A program made the position numbers and the translations under genes. The notes beneath the pieces were generated by a model. The model made no database searches. It was not told the origin of the DNA and worked only from the letters and a program-made list of their open reading frames with translations. From contig JACQDX010000049.1 of the NCBI GenBank assembly GCA_016200895.1, positions 1-53,389 of the forward strand: a DNA stretch of 53,389 nucleotides, read 5' to 3'. Below are positions 1 to 9,072 of the stretch, one piece after another (position 1 is the first letter of the stretch; every line of letters begins with the position of its first letter). The stretch comes from Burkholderiales bacterium (GTDB lineage Bacteria; Pseudomonadota; Gammaproteobacteria; Burkholderiales; Burkholderiaceae_D).

Positions 1-234
1 ACTGGCATGCAGATACGTCAGGAACTGGCAGCTATCCAGATGTCGCCATGTGCGAACGGCCAAATGATCATAGACAGCACATTCCTGAGCGCACTTCGGA
101 CATACAAACCGATACCCTTTGGCATGTTCGACAAATACATCTACATGCTGCTTTGCCATATCCAGTTCAACTCTTTCTACCATCCAGGGCTCATTGAGCC
201 CCAGTAAGTGCCTATACAGATCCTTGCTTTCCAT
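1..234 (-). CDS. ISL3-family transposase, N-terminal part (cut by window edge)
   Basis: An open frame on the minus strand starts with ATG at 234 and runs off the left edge, giving 78 residues. They include a Cys-X2-Cys pair (FVCPKCAQEC) followed by VRTWRHLDSCQF, which is the N-terminal zinc-ribbon pattern of ISL3-family transposases. A good ribosome-binding site (AAGGAGAGAGGCG) precedes the start. The protein would cut and paste the element through a DDE domain that lies outside the window, so whether it is intact cannot be judged. The family call rests on recognition of the N-terminus only. Confidence 0.8.
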   Translation of the reverse strand, partial: MESKDLYRHLLGLNEPWMVERVELDMAKQHVDVFVEHAKGYRFVCPKCAQECAVYDHLAVRTWRHLDSCQFLTYLHAS

Positions 235-277
235 CGCCTCTCTCCTTGGCTCCGCATGCGCCATAGCGTACTCTTAA

Positions 278-300
278 CCCACAGAAAAGTCCGAAGAACC
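278..300 (-). mobile_element. Probable terminal inverted repeat of the ISL3-type element
   Basis: Read on the minus strand the sequence begins GGTTCTTCGGACTTTTCTGT, about 45 bases upstream of the transposase start. It looks like an ISL3 end (GGnTCTTCG type). The other end is outside the window, so the exact boundary and the 8-base target duplication expected for the family cannot be confirmed. The AT-rich bases just outside (aaatttat, 301-308) would be the candidate target. Confidence 0.5.
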
Positions 301-426
301 AAATTTATAAGCTCATAAGCAAAAATTATTTGCAGTCCAGACAAGTGATCAGCACATAATGCCAGTGAATGCTAAGCTCCAAGTCTGTGCGCTATCAAAC
401 TGTGCTTACAAGTAAGTAAGCTAATA

Positions 427-2001
427 ATGCAATTTATGAATAAAAAAAATCTACTCATCTCTTCCATCGCCGCATTGTTTTTGACAACGGCCAATGTCGG
501 TTTGGCTGCCAATTTAAAAATTGGCCTAGCGGCGGATGTGAATTCTTTGGACCCGCATTATTTCAATAGCGGCCCGAATAACGCCATGGCGTCACATTTA
601 TTTGAAGCACTGGTCAGCGTTGACTCTGACGGGCGCATTGCACCGGGTCTGGCCCTGTCATGGAAGGCTATCAATCCCACTACCTGGGAATTCAAATTGC
701 GCCATGGAGTGAAGTTTCATGATGGCAGCGAGATGACAGCTGAAGATGTGGTGTTTTCCCTGGACAGGCCAGCACTGATCAAGAACAGCGCAGGTCCTTA
801 CACCAGTTTCACCAAACAGATCGTCGGTAAACAAATTGTTGACCCCTATACCCTGCGCCTGAAAACAGCAACGGCATATGGCCCGCTGCCGTTGGACATG
901 AGTTCTGTATTCATTGTTTCAAAAAAAACTGCTCTGCAAGCAAGTACAGACGATTTCAACAGCGGCAAAGCAGCAATTGGTACCGGCCCTTATAAATTTA
1001 CCAGTTTCAAACGTGGTGATGCAGTTGAGCTGACAAAAAACGATGCTTACTGGGGCGAGAAATCAGCCTGGGACAAAGTCACCTTCCGCATCATCACTGC
1101 AGGCGCGCCACGTATGGCTGCCCTGCTGTCCGGTGATGTCGATGCCATAGAAAGCATACCTCCGGCAGATTTAAGCAAGCTCAAAAGCAATGCCAAATTC
1201 AAACTGGAACAAAAGATTTCCTGGCGTACCCTGTTCTGGCAACTTGATCATCAGGCCAGGGTTTCACCTTATATCACTGACAAGTCTGGCAAGCCGCTGG
1301 CGACAAATCCACTGAAGGACATACGCGTGCGCAAAGCCATCGCCAAGGCCATTAATCGCAAGGCATTGACTGATCGCATACTGGAAGGCTTGGCAGTGCC
1401 TGCATCCAACCTGGTCGCGCCTGGCGTGTTTGGCTATAACGACAGCTTGCAGGTTGAAGTTTATGATCCCGAAGGTGCAAAAAAATTGCTTGCCGAGGCA
1501 GGTTATCCCAATGGTTTTGCCATTACCTTGCACGGCCCGAATAATCGCTATATCAATGATGAGCAGATCGTCCAGACAGTGGCGCAATTCCTCAGCAAGG
1601 TGGGTATACAGGCCAAGGTGGAAACGCAACCACTGGCGGTGTACTTCCCTAGAGCGGCAAAGGGCGATTACAGCATGGCCTTGCTCGGCTGGGGTTCACT
1701 GGCAGGCGACTTTGCATTGCGCACGACGCTAGGCACTGTCAATGCTGAGAATGGCTGGGGTAGCTGGAACTGGGGCAAATACAGCAACCATGCACTGGAT
1801 GAGGCGATAGAATCATCCCTGGCATCCGTTGAAACCGACAAGCGCGAAGGCTTCGCCAAGAAGGCGATGGCAACTGCCGTGCAAGATTATGCTGTCATCC
1901 CCCTGCACCATCAATATGCCAGTTGGGCTTTGCGTAAAGGTTTGCACTACAAGGCCAGGACAGATGAATTTACCTTTGCCCATCAGTTCAAGCCAGACTG
2001 A
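427..2001 (+). CDS. ABC transporter periplasmic substrate-binding protein (SBP_bac_5, peptide/nickel type)
   Basis: A 524-residue exported binding protein. A signal peptide covers about residues 1-28 (hydrophobic core LLISSIAALFLTTANVGLA). The mature protein opens LKIGLAADVNSLDPH and continues with LFEALVSVDSDGRIAPGLA and WEFKLRHGVKFHDGS, hallmarks of the OppA/DppA family that captures oligopeptides or related ligands. Length is typical. No permease or ATPase genes follow, so this is an orphan receptor that must share a transporter encoded elsewhere; the ligand cannot be told from sequence. A second ATG at 436 (MNKKN) gives a cleaner signal peptide and may be the true start, since neither has a strong ribosome-binding site. 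A bidirectional terminator follows. Confidence 0.88.
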   Translation: MQFMNKKNLLISSIAALFLTTANVGLAANLKIGLAADVNSLDPHYFNSGPNNAMASHLFEALVSVDSDGRIAPGLALSWKAINPTTWEFKLRHGVKFHDGSEMTAEDVVFSLDRPALIKNSAGPYTSFTKQIVGKQIVDPYTLRLKTATAYGPLPLDMSSVFIVSKKTALQASTDDFNSGKAAIGTGPYKFTSFKRGDAVELTKNDAYWGEKSAWDKVTFRIITAGAPRMAALLSGDVDAIESIPPADLSKLKSNAKFKLEQKISWRTLFWQLDHQARVSPYITDKSGKPLATNPLKDIRVRKAIAKAINRKALTDRILEGLAVPASNLVAPGVFGYNDSLQVEVYDPEGAKKLLAEAGYPNGFAITLHGPNNRYINDEQIVQTVAQFLSKVGIQAKVETQPLAVYFPRAAKGDYSMALLGWGSLAGDFALRTTLGTVNAENGWGSWNWGKYSNHALDEAIESSLASVETDKREGFAKKAMATAVQDYAVIPLHHQYASWALRKGLHYKARTDEFTFAHQFKPD

Positions 2002-2030
2002 GCAGCATTCGAAAGTAACAAAGCAAATAA

Positions 2031-2065
2031 AAATCCCGCGACTTTGCAATTGCGGGATTTTTTTT
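2031..2065. terminator. Bidirectional rho-independent terminator
   Basis: Arms AAATCCCGC and GCGGGATTT enclose a 12-base loop, with a T-run on the plus side and an A-run on the left that acts as T-run for the minus strand. It lies between two converging genes (binding protein and thioredoxin-fold protein) and serves both. Confidence 0.85.
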
Positions 2066-2097
2066 ATGCTGATTTACTTATACTGATTCTGATCTGA

Positions 2098-3672
2098 TCA
2101 GGACTTATTCAACACACCCTGGCAAACTGCTTTTTGCGGATCGCTCGCAGGCAACTTGCCGCAAATACCATCCAGTTGAGTGCGCGCTTTTTTATAAGCG
2201 ACCTGATGCTTGCCCTCCTTATTCCAGTCCGTGAGTTTTTTACCCATTTTCTCCAGATAGGCACGGTTGCGTTCATAGAAAGCATTGTCGATTTTTGCCG
2301 CTTCACCAAAGACGTTTTGCACGGCTTTTTCTATACGTGCATCATCACTCGGTGCCAGATCAACCAGATTACTGACATAGTTGGAACCCCATTGCAAACG
2401 GGTGGCCGGACCCTTGGCAGCGTTATAAGCCTGCTCATACCAGTTTGCTGCAGCCACCTTATCACCACGTTTCTTGGCATTAGAACCCAGGGTGGACATG
2501 AAATAGTACGGCGAATGCGAACGCTTGAGTTCGGCCTTGAGCAAGGTATCTGAATCATCCAGCAAGCCCGCATCACCCAGCGCATGCGCAGCAGCGTTGA
2601 CGACAGACTGACGCTCATAAGCATCGGTAGTTGCCTGCTCTATCGAGCCTACACGTTTTTGCACATCCTTTTGCAAAGCCGCTTCTGGCTTGGCATTATC
2701 CAAGCTGGCCAAGGCTACCTGGGCACCAACTGCACCCAGTCTGTCGGTCTTGGAAATCGTCGCATCATCAGCCAGCTTGACCAGGGCAATGTTCCAGGCA
2801 CGTACCAGCTTGTTGCGCGATTCTGATTTGGCCGTGGTCAGGAACTCTGTGATTTCACCAGCTGCGTTGCTCAATAAATCCATATTGGCGCGCGCTGTTT
2901 TTGCGTCAGCAACGGCTTTCAAGACCTTCTCTGTTGCCTGTGCCTTGTCTATGGTTGGCAAGGTCTGGCCAGGCTTGGTCGTAGCTGCAGCATAAATGCC
3001 GCGCAGGTACAAACGTGTTGCATGCAAACCAGCAGGGCTCAGCTCAGATAATTTCAACAAGGTAGCAACCAACTCTTTAGCGGGTACCAGTTTTTGCTCA
3101 GGATCATCCCATGAATAATCTGCCAGCAAGCTCCAGTCTTCATCCTTCAGGTTTTTGTTGCCAGCCAGCGCCAGTTTCATCGTTTCTTGCACCGACAGTG
3201 AAGTATTCAGGGCCTGGGTCAGCACTTGCAGATAGCGCTCAGAATCAACTTCGCCTGGCAAGCGGGTGATCTCTGTGCCGTCAGGCTTGAACAAGATCAT
3301 GGTTGGATAGCCGCGCACCTTGAATTGCGAAGCAAATTTCTGTGCGCCTGGAGTATCGCCATCCAGGTAGACGGGGATGAAATGACGTGATTTATCGATG
3401 AATTCCTGACGGTTGAAAATCGTCGCCTTTACCTGGTTACATGGCGGGCACCAGATTGCGCCCCAATACAAAAACAGCGGCTTGTTGCTGGCCTTCGCCT
3501 GGGCAAAAGCTGCATCCACATTATTGTCTTTGCGCCAGTCTATACCTGCTTGTGCAGCGTGCGCAGAGGCGCTGGCCGCTTTGCTATCAGCAGCATAAGC
3601 TGACAATGATGCAATACTTGCAGCCATACTTGTAGCCAATAAGGCCACCATCAGGGAGGGAATTATCTTCAT
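2098..3672 (-). CDS. Secreted thioredoxin-fold protein with WCPPC motif and long helical C-terminus
   Basis: The 524-residue protein has a signal peptide (about 1-27). A thioredoxin-like domain spans about 45-155, with the redox pair in AIWCPPCNQVK and the cis-Pro region RGYPTMILFKPDG. The remaining 350 residues are Ala/Leu/Lys-rich helical sequence of tetratricopeptide character without a recognised family. It resembles secreted thioredoxin_7/DUF953-type proteins and probably acts on disulfides in the periplasm. The helical part may bind a partner. It stands alone between the shared terminator and a gene-free stretch. Redox activity is inferred from CPPC; the substrate is unknown. Confidence 0.82.
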   Translation of the reverse strand: MKIIPSLMVALLATSMAASIASLSAYAADSKAASASAHAAQAGIDWRKDNNVDAAFAQAKASNKPLFLYWGAIWCPPCNQVKATIFNRQEFIDKSRHFIPVYLDGDTPGAQKFASQFKVRGYPTMILFKPDGTEITRLPGEVDSERYLQVLTQALNTSLSVQETMKLALAGNKNLKDEDWSLLADYSWDDPEQKLVPAKELVATLLKLSELSPAGLHATRLYLRGIYAAATTKPGQTLPTIDKAQATEKVLKAVADAKTARANMDLLSNAAGEITEFLTTAKSESRNKLVRAWNIALVKLADDATISKTDRLGAVGAQVALASLDNAKPEAALQKDVQKRVGSIEQATTDAYERQSVVNAAAHALGDAGLLDDSDTLLKAELKRSHSPYYFMSTLGSNAKKRGDKVAAANWYEQAYNAAKGPATRLQWGSNYVSNLVDLAPSDDARIEKAVQNVFGEAAKIDNAFYERNRAYLEKMGKKLTDWNKEGKHQVAYKKARTQLDGICGKLPASDPQKAVCQGVLNKS

Positions 3673-4113
3673 GGATTTGGACCCGGATAAATATATCAGG
3701 CGCTCAGTGTAACAAAATTAATGCGCTTGCTGTGCGGCGAACATGAGCCGATATCAGACTAATTTTGAGCATGTATATTTGTTTTTCTCCGGCAAGGAAC
3801 ACATAGCCCACTTATGTCATTTCTATCTAAGCAGGTAAAAATATCGTCGTTCACAAGTCAGAAATTATTACGCATGATGGCTGATCTGAAACTGGAAAGT
3901 AAACAATGAGCAAAATCGCCCATATAAAACAATTAATCAAAACCCGCCACCGGCATTTTGAATCCTAAGCAGGCGTAAAAAAGACACTTTGATGATGGTG
4001 GTGAGTTTGACCGGATTTATCAGACCAAAAAATAAATAGCGAAGTCCTGATTAATTCTGCTCATGAGGTTACTCCTTGACGCTTACGCGCTGGCTTAATA
4101 AAGATTCAAATCT
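3673..4113. other. Gene-poor stretch of 440 bases
   Basis: I see no supported gene. On the minus strand a good ribosome-binding site (AAGGAGTAACCTC) precedes ATG at 4064, but the frame closes after 14 codons (stop at 4020-4022). This could be the remnant of a gene start or a leader peptide. The sequence beyond has stops in all frames and shows no family I recognise. Confidence 0.4.
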
Positions 4114-4533
4114 CTATGTTCCCAGCAAAGATAGGTGTTTTCTGTTGTGATAAGTCAGCGACAAAAGAATGCAGTGCTTCACTTCATCAACTGGGATTTC
4201 ATCATCCTGATGAAAAATAATAGCTCTGTTACCTTCGAATTTTAGCTTATCGCTGTAAAGCTCTCTGAATGTATCAACCAGCCTGGTCTGGCAATGAAAA
4301 TACATGGCGTATTGTTCCGGTGCCGAACTTTTCCAATCTATTCTGATGGTGCTGCCAGTCTTCGCGAGATAGCTTGGCTCCCCCCATTTCAGGGTTTCTT
4401 CCAACGTGTCAGCTGCCTTACATTCTGATGCAGTATCCAGGACCAATTGGCGCAAGTACATCAGTTTTTGCCGTATATGCGGTGGGTAATTGTTGAATAC
4501 TTTTGCGACCTGGGGATTTTGAATTTTATCCAT
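4114..4533 (-). CDS. DUF1801 (YdhG-like) domain protein
   Basis: A small soluble protein of 139 residues. The pattern MDKIQNPQVAKVFNNYPPHIRQKLMYLRQLV, taken in two pieces (start and LMYLRQLV), followed by EETLKWGEPSYL and the ending region YHNRKHLSLL is that of the DUF1801 fold, whose biochemical role is not established. I chose ATG at 4533 instead of an earlier in-frame start at 4557 because GAGGAGGG lies just upstream at 4539-4546. It is a single-gene unit between a gene-free region and the tRNA cluster terminator. Confidence 0.75.
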   Translation of the reverse strand: MDKIQNPQVAKVFNNYPPHIRQKLMYLRQLVLDTASECKAADTLEETLKWGEPSYLAKTGSTIRIDWKSSAPEQYAMYFHCQTRLVDTFRELYSDKLKFEGNRAIIFHQDDEIPVDEVKHCILLSLTYHNRKHLSLLGT

Positions 4534-4615
4534 TTCTGCCCTCCTCTTCGCTGACACACCTTGCGGAATGCTTATTGTCGAAATAAGCTGAAGAGAAAAG
4601 CATACCGCAAAAACA

Positions 4616-4646
4616 AAAAAAGCCTTGATTTCTCAAGGCTTTTTTC
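4616..4646 (-). terminator. Rho-independent terminator of the gltX-tRNA unit
   Basis: Arms AAGCCTTGA and TCAAGGCTT flank a short loop, with T-runs on both sides. On the minus strand it lies about 20 bases beyond the 3' CCA of the last tRNA-Glu, so it would end the gltX/tRNA transcript. Confidence 0.85.
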
Positions 4647-4667
4647 TTTCTCTTAACGAGAACTTAC

Positions 4668-4743
4668 TGGCGTCCCCAAGGGGATTCGAACCCCTGTACT
4701 CACCGTGAAAGGGTGATGTCCTAGGCCTCTAGACGATGGGGAC
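4668..4743 (-). tRNA. tRNA-Glu (TTC), copy 2
   Basis: A 76-base tRNA with encoded CCA. It starts GTCCCCATCGTCTAGAGG, has anticodon loop CTTTCAC with anticodon TTC, T-loop GTTCGAATC, and ends GGGGACGCCA. It is identical in sequence to the copy at 4812-4887. It lies downstream of gltX, whose product charges it. Confidence 0.97.
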
Positions 4744-4811
4744 ATATTCTGTCCGTGTTACTGACCTATATTGCTAACACCTTGTTGTCCACAATAACTT
4801 ATGAAGTTGAT

Positions 4812-4887
4812 TGGCGTCCCCAAGGGGATTCGAACCCCTGTACTCACCGTGAAAGGGTGATGTCCTAGGCCTCTAGACGATGGGGAC
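4812..4887 (-). tRNA. tRNA-Glu (TTC), copy 1
   Basis: A 76-base cloverleaf identical to the neighbour at 4668-4743, with anticodon TTC and encoded CCA. The two copies are separated by 68 bases that show no similarity to each other's flanks except the tRNA itself, suggesting an old tandem duplication. Confidence 0.97.
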
Positions 4888-4920
4888 AACAAGTATGTTT
4901 ATCTGCTCTGCCACATTTTT

Positions 4921-4996
<76 letters not shown>

Positions 4997-5062
4997 GACG
5001 CTGCAGAACAGAAACGAGATTATAGGGGATGCTTACCCGGATGTAAAGCCCCCTACCGCTTT

Positions 5063-6457
5063 CTAAGCAGCAATAACGCCCAAACGCTGCAAAACCACTT
5101 CACGGCCAAACAACTCGATCACAGCATCGATAGATGGTGTTTGCAATTGGCCTGTGAGCAGCAGGCGCAAAGGCATGGCCAGTTGCGGCATCTTCAGCGA
5201 GAAGTCGGCCAGGGTTTGTTTCATGGCGGCAGACAGGGCTGCCTTGTTCCATTCCACGGTTTTGCACAGTTCAGCGTATTGGCGCAAGGCTGGCAATACG
5301 GCCTCAGTTACGTGCTGGGTCATCAATGCGGGGTCTGCGGCTGGCTGGCGATAAAACAGCATGGCAGCCTGCCCCAGTTCCACTGTGGTATTGGCACGTT
5401 CTTTCAACAGCGCGATCACTGCCGTCAATGGCGGTGCGTTGTCGAACTGCGCGCCTTCGCTCAGCATTTGCGGTGCGATCAAATCAGCCAGGCGCTGATT
5501 GTCGGCTGCCTTGATGTAGTGGTTATTGATCCATGCCAGTTTTTCAGGATTGAACTGGGCAGCAGAACCTGACAAATGGCTTAAATCAAACCAGCTGCAC
5601 ATTTGTTCCATGGAGAATATCTCATCGTCACCATGGCTCCAGCCCAGACGTGCAAGGTAGTTGAGCATGGCTTCAGGCAGATAGCCCTGCAATGGATAGT
5701 CCATCACACTGACGGCACCATGACGTTTGGACAGCTTTTGCCCATCCGCACCCAGGATCATAGGCAAATGACCATAATGTGGCAGCGTTGCACCCAGTGC
5801 ATTCAAGATATTGATCTGGCGCGGTGTATTATTGACATGGTCATCACCACGAATAACGTGGGTGATTTGCATATCCCAGTCATCGACGGCGACGCAGAAG
5901 TTATAAGTGGGCGTGCCATCAGGGCGGGCGATGACGAGGTCATCCAGCTCACGGTTACCGATCGTGATTTGTCCTTTGACGACATCCAGCCAGCTGACTT
6001 CGCCATCCAGAGGATTTTTGAAGCGTATTACCGGTTTGCGGTCAGCCGGAATAGCTGGCAAAGCCTTGCCAGCTTCAGGACGCCAGGTGCCGTCATAGCG
6101 CGGTTTTTCACCTGCTGCACGCTGGCGCTCACGCATGGCTTCAACTTCATCCGGTGAGGAATAGCAGTGATAGGCAGTACCTTTTACCAGCATGTCGGCC
6201 AGCACTTCGCTATAGCGCTCCATGCGCTTCATCTGATAAAACGGGCCTTCATCGTGCTGCAAACCCAGCCAGTTCATACCTTCCAATATCGCTTGCACAG
6301 CTTCAGGCGTAGAGCGTTCAAGATCGGTATCTTCAATGCGCAGGACGAAAGTGCCACCAAAATGACGGGCAAACGCCCAACTGAACAAGGCAGTGCGTGC
6401 ACCACCAACATGGAGATAGCCGGTAGGGCTGGGAGCAAAACGGGTACGTACAGTCAT
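5063..6457 (-). CDS. gltX: Glutamate-tRNA ligase
   Basis: A class I aminoacyl-tRNA synthetase that attaches glutamate to tRNA-Glu in the cytosol; 464 residues, normal for GltX. It opens [20 protein letters not shown], containing the HIGH-type signature ([11 protein letters not shown]). The KMSKS-type loop is KLSKRHG near residue 245. GltX-specific EDTDLERS and [14 protein letters not shown] are present. The open frame extends upstream to 6529, but family alignment puts the start at ATG 6457. The next genes on the same strand are tRNA-Ala and two tRNA-Glu with one terminator after them, so enzyme and cognate tRNAs are probably cotranscribed. Confidence 0.97.
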   Translation of the reverse strand: MTVRTRFAPSPTGYLHVGGARTALFSWAFARHFGGTFVLRIEDTDLERSTPEAVQAILEGMNWLGLQHDEGPFYQMKRMERYSEVLADMLVKGTAYHCYSSPDEVEAMRERQRAAGEKPRYDGTWRPEAGKALPAIPADRKPVIRFKNPLDGEVSWLDVVKGQITIGNRELDDLVIARPDGTPTYNFCVAVDDWDMQITHVIRGDDHVNNTPRQINILNALGATLPHYGHLPMILGADGQKLSKRHGAVSVMDYPLQGYLPEAMLNYLARLGWSHGDDEIFSMEQMCSWFDLSHLSGSAAQFNPEKLAWINNHYIKAADNQRLADLIAPQMLSEGAQFDNAPPLTAVIALLKERANTTVELGQAAMLFYRQPAADPALMTQHVTEAVLPALRQYAELCKTVEWNKAALSAAMKQTLADFSLKMPQLAMPLRLLLTGQLQTPSIDAVIELFGREVVLQRLGVIAA

Positions 6458-6649
6458 GAGATCACAAGCCTGCGCCTTGCTGTCGATGAAGCTGACATAC
6501 AAGAACGCGATAATGGTTAAAACCAGCATTTTACCGTTTTAACATCCCGGGCGGATAGTTTCATGATGTCAGGCAGCCCAACGAACTTCAGGCCCATGTG
6601 TGCGTGATAGTATGACGGCGCAAACAGACACCCAGATAAACGAACAAAT

Positions 6650-7552
6650 ATGCAAGTCCAGTCTCCTCAGCCTCTGCCATTACCTGTACGCGATGGCATC
6701 GCCCCCAGCTACATCTGGATACCAGAAGGTCATTGGGACAATGTCTTCAGTTTTTTGCAAGATCACTTCCCTGATGTGGGTGCCAGCACCTGGCAAGCCC
6801 GGCTGGACAAGCAGGAGGTGGTCGATCAACAGGGTAAAGTCCTGCTTGCAGATAGCATGGTCAGGCGCGGCATGTGCATTTACTACTACCGCGAAATAGA
6901 GAATGAAACGCCCATCCCGTTTCATGAAGAAATCCTGTTTCAGGATGAACACTTGCTGGTAGTAGATAAACCGCACTTCTTACCTGTCACTCCATCGGGG
7001 CGGTTTCTGCGAGAAACACTGCTGGTCAGGCTGAAGAAAGATACTGGCTTGACAGACCTGACTCCCATACACAGGCTGGACAGGGAGACTGCAGGCGTCA
7101 TGCTGTTTTCACACAATCCAGCCACCCGCGGGCAGTACCAATCCATGTTTCAGCGTAAAAGCATGGCAAAGACGTATCACGCAATTGCGAAGCATTTGCC
7201 GGAACTGGCTTTCCCGCTGCGCCATTACAGTCGCATGGAAGAAGCAGAAAAGTTCTTTGTCATGTGTGAAGTGGCTGGCATAGCAAATTCAGAAACCCTG
7301 GTCAATATCAAAGAAAGACGTGGTGAACATAGCCTGTACCAATTGCAGCCAGTGACCGGTAGAAAACATCAATTGCGCCTGCATATGAGCAGCCTGGGTG
7401 CCCCTATTTTGAATGATGCATTTTATCCTGCCGCCCTCCCCTGCAAGGCGGATGACTTTTCTGCACCTTTGCAGTTACTGGCAAAATCCATCTGCTTTGA
7501 TGATCCGATTACTGGACAGCAACGCTATTTTGAAAGTAAAAAATCATTATGA
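6650..7552 (+). CDS. RluA-family pseudouridine synthase
   Basis: A 300-residue RNA-modifying enzyme. The catalytic motif is PIHRLDRETAGVMLFS near residue 140, with Asp as nucleophile. QDEHLLVVDKPHFLPVTPSG precedes it, and PVTGRKHQLRLHM (about 235-247) is the RluA C-terminal signature. The N-terminal 90 residues are not a standard S4 domain, although WQARLDKQEVV resembles a degenerate one. The target uridine, in rRNA or tRNA, cannot be assigned from sequence. It is divergent from gltX with 190 bases between and ends 72 bases before the first tRNA-Pro. Confidence 0.92.
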   Translation: MQVQSPQPLPLPVRDGIAPSYIWIPEGHWDNVFSFLQDHFPDVGASTWQARLDKQEVVDQQGKVLLADSMVRRGMCIYYYREIENETPIPFHEEILFQDEHLLVVDKPHFLPVTPSGRFLRETLLVRLKKDTGLTDLTPIHRLDRETAGVMLFSHNPATRGQYQSMFQRKSMAKTYHAIAKHLPELAFPLRHYSRMEEAEKFFVMCEVAGIANSETLVNIKERRGEHSLYQLQPVTGRKHQLRLHMSSLGAPILNDAFYPAALPCKADDFSAPLQLLAKSICFDDPITGQQRYFESKKSL

Positions 7553-7624
7553 ACGCCTCTCATAGAGAGCTGCGCTGGCAAACGAGTTGACAGCAAGCCT
7601 CTAAAGCAGTAATATTGCGGTCTT

Positions 7625-7701
7625 CGGAGTGTAGCGCAGCCCGGTAGCGCACCTGCTTTGGGAGCAGGGGGTCCAAGGTTCGAATCCTTGTACTCCGACC
7701 A
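7625..7701 (+). tRNA. tRNA-Pro (TGG), copy 1
   Basis: A 77-base tRNA starting CGGAGTGTAGCGCAGCCCGG, with loop TTTGGGA carrying anticodon TGG and encoded CCA. The C at position 1 and the D-loop are typical of bacterial tRNA-Pro. It is identical to the second copy 112 bases downstream. Confidence 0.97.
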
Positions 7702-7708
7702 GATTCTA

Positions 7709-7735
7709 GGGATCGTCACAGACGGTCCCTTTTAT
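7709..7735 (+). terminator. Hairpin plus T-rich tail between the two tRNA-Pro genes
   Basis: Arms GGGATCGT and ACGGTCCC (one T-G pair) with loop CACAG are followed by TTTTATTT. It looks like a functional or partly functional terminator, so the second tRNA-Pro may have its own promoter or depend on read-through. Confidence 0.65.
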
Positions 7736-7813
7736 TTCAGTAGAATCAGATCTTGCTTGTTTCAAGCTGGTTCGACTGAAATAATAAATGTTAGTCTAGA
7801 CAGACCAGTTTTT

Positions 7814-7890
7814 CGGAGTGTAGCGCAGCCCGGTAGCGCACCTGCTTTGGGAGCAGGGGGTCCAAGGTTCGAATCCTTGTACTCCGACCA
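7814..7890 (+). tRNA. tRNA-Pro (TGG), copy 2
   Basis: A 77-base tRNA identical to the copy at 7625-7701, with anticodon TGG and encoded CCA. It is followed immediately by a strong terminator. Confidence 0.97.
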
Positions 7891-7893
7891 GTT

Positions 7894-7930
7894 AAAAAAG
7901 GATCGTTGATTATTCAACGATCCTTTTTTC
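7894..7930. terminator. Strong bidirectional terminator
   Basis: Perfect 16-base arms (AAAAAAGGATCGTTGA and its complement) enclose loop TTAT. It ends the tRNA-Pro unit on the plus strand and ribD on the minus strand. Confidence 0.9.
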
Positions 7931-7952
7931 TTTTCCGGTTCAGCTTTTCAAA

Positions 7953-9059
7953 TCACTCAGATTTTTTGAATCGGGCAAGCACTCGCAAATCTTCCCCAAT
8001 CTGGCTGACCTCATGAAATTGCAAGACCCTGGCTTGATCCACATGGGTCAATTCAGGCAAATTAAATAAACCTGCCCCACTGCCCAAAAGCTTGGGCGCC
8101 ATGTACAGCAATAATTCATTGACGCAATCTTGCCTGATCAATGCGCCATTCAGGGTCGCCCCCGCCTCCACATGCAGTTCATTGATTTGTCTGCGCCCTA
8201 GCTCCTGCATCAGAGCGGGCAAATCCACTTGCTGATTCGCACCTGGCAAGTAAATCACTTCTGCACCCGCTTGCTCCAGCTGAGTCTGCTTTTCAGTATC
8301 TGATACAGCACATACGATCAATGCACCACCTTGTAAAAGCCTGGCATGTGGCGAGATACGCAGATATGAATCGACGATGACTTTTTGTGGCTGACGTGGC
8401 GTATCTACTCCCCGCACATTCAGCATGGGGTCATCTGCCAGAACGGTGCCTATGCCAGTCAAAATTGCATCTGCACGTGCGCGCCAGTGATGACCGTCCT
8501 GTCTTGCCGCTGGCCCGGTGATCCACTGACTTTGGCCATTGTTTAAAGCCGTGATGCCATCCAGGCTGCCAGCAACTTTCATCCTGACCCAGGGCTTACC
8601 CGTTTCCATGCGCTGGAAAAAACCTATGTTCAGTTCCCGCGCCTGCAAGGCCAGGTCAGGAAAACTACCACATTCAACTTCGATACCTGCTTCCCGCAAG
8701 ATGCTTAAACCACGACCTGCTACTTGCGGGTTGGCATCCTGCATCGCCGCAACCACGCGTGCGATACCAGCATCACGCAAACCATTGGCGCAAGGTGGTG
8801 TGCGGCCAAAATGGCTGCAGGGCTCCAGCGTGACATAGGCAGTAGCACCGCGTACATCATGGCCTTTTGCTGCGGCATCACGCAAAGCCTGCACCTCTGC
8901 ATGCGCCTGCCCTACTGGCTGGGTCCAGCCCTGTCCCAGCACCTGACCATCCCGAACTATCACGCAACCCACTTTGGGGTTGGGTGAAGTTTCTTTGGTG
9001 GCGCGGCCAGCCAGCTCCAGCGCTTGCTGCATGTAAGCATAGTCAGCCTGCTGATCCAT
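7953..9059 (-). CDS. ribD: Bifunctional riboflavin biosynthesis deaminase/reductase
   Basis: A 368-residue enzyme catalysing the second and third steps of riboflavin synthesis: deamination of the pyrimidine made from GTP, then NADPH-dependent reduction of its ribosyl group. The N-terminal zinc deaminase has HAEVQAL and PCSHFGRTPPC. The C-terminal reductase has RMKVAGSLDG, ILTGIGTVLADDPMLN and HVEAGATLNGALI. ATG at 9059 is preferred; a GTG start at 9071 would add four residues. It follows apbC closely, so cotranscription is likely. Other rib genes are not in the window. Confidence 0.95.
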   Translation of the reverse strand: MDQQADYAYMQQALELAGRATKETSPNPKVGCVIVRDGQVLGQGWTQPVGQAHAEVQALRDAAAKGHDVRGATAYVTLEPCSHFGRTPPCANGLRDAGIARVVAAMQDANPQVAGRGLSILREAGIEVECGSFPDLALQARELNIGFFQRMETGKPWVRMKVAGSLDGITALNNGQSQWITGPAARQDGHHWRARADAILTGIGTVLADDPMLNVRGVDTPRQPQKVIVDSYLRISPHARLLQGGALIVCAVSDTEKQTQLEQAGAEVIYLPGANQQVDLPALMQELGRRQINELHVEAGATLNGALIRQDCVNELLLYMAPKLLGSGAGLFNLPELTHVDQARVLQFHEVSQIGEDLRVLARFKKSE

Positions 9060-9072
9060 ACTCGCCTGCACC

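Noticed and set aside
7..207. Plus-strand open frame of 66 codons
   Set aside because: It is antisense to the transposase N-terminus, which has a zinc-ribbon pattern and a ribosome-binding site.
7658..7909. Open frame through the tRNA-Pro genes
   Set aside because: Repeated protein segments come from the duplicated tRNA sequence, not from a gene.
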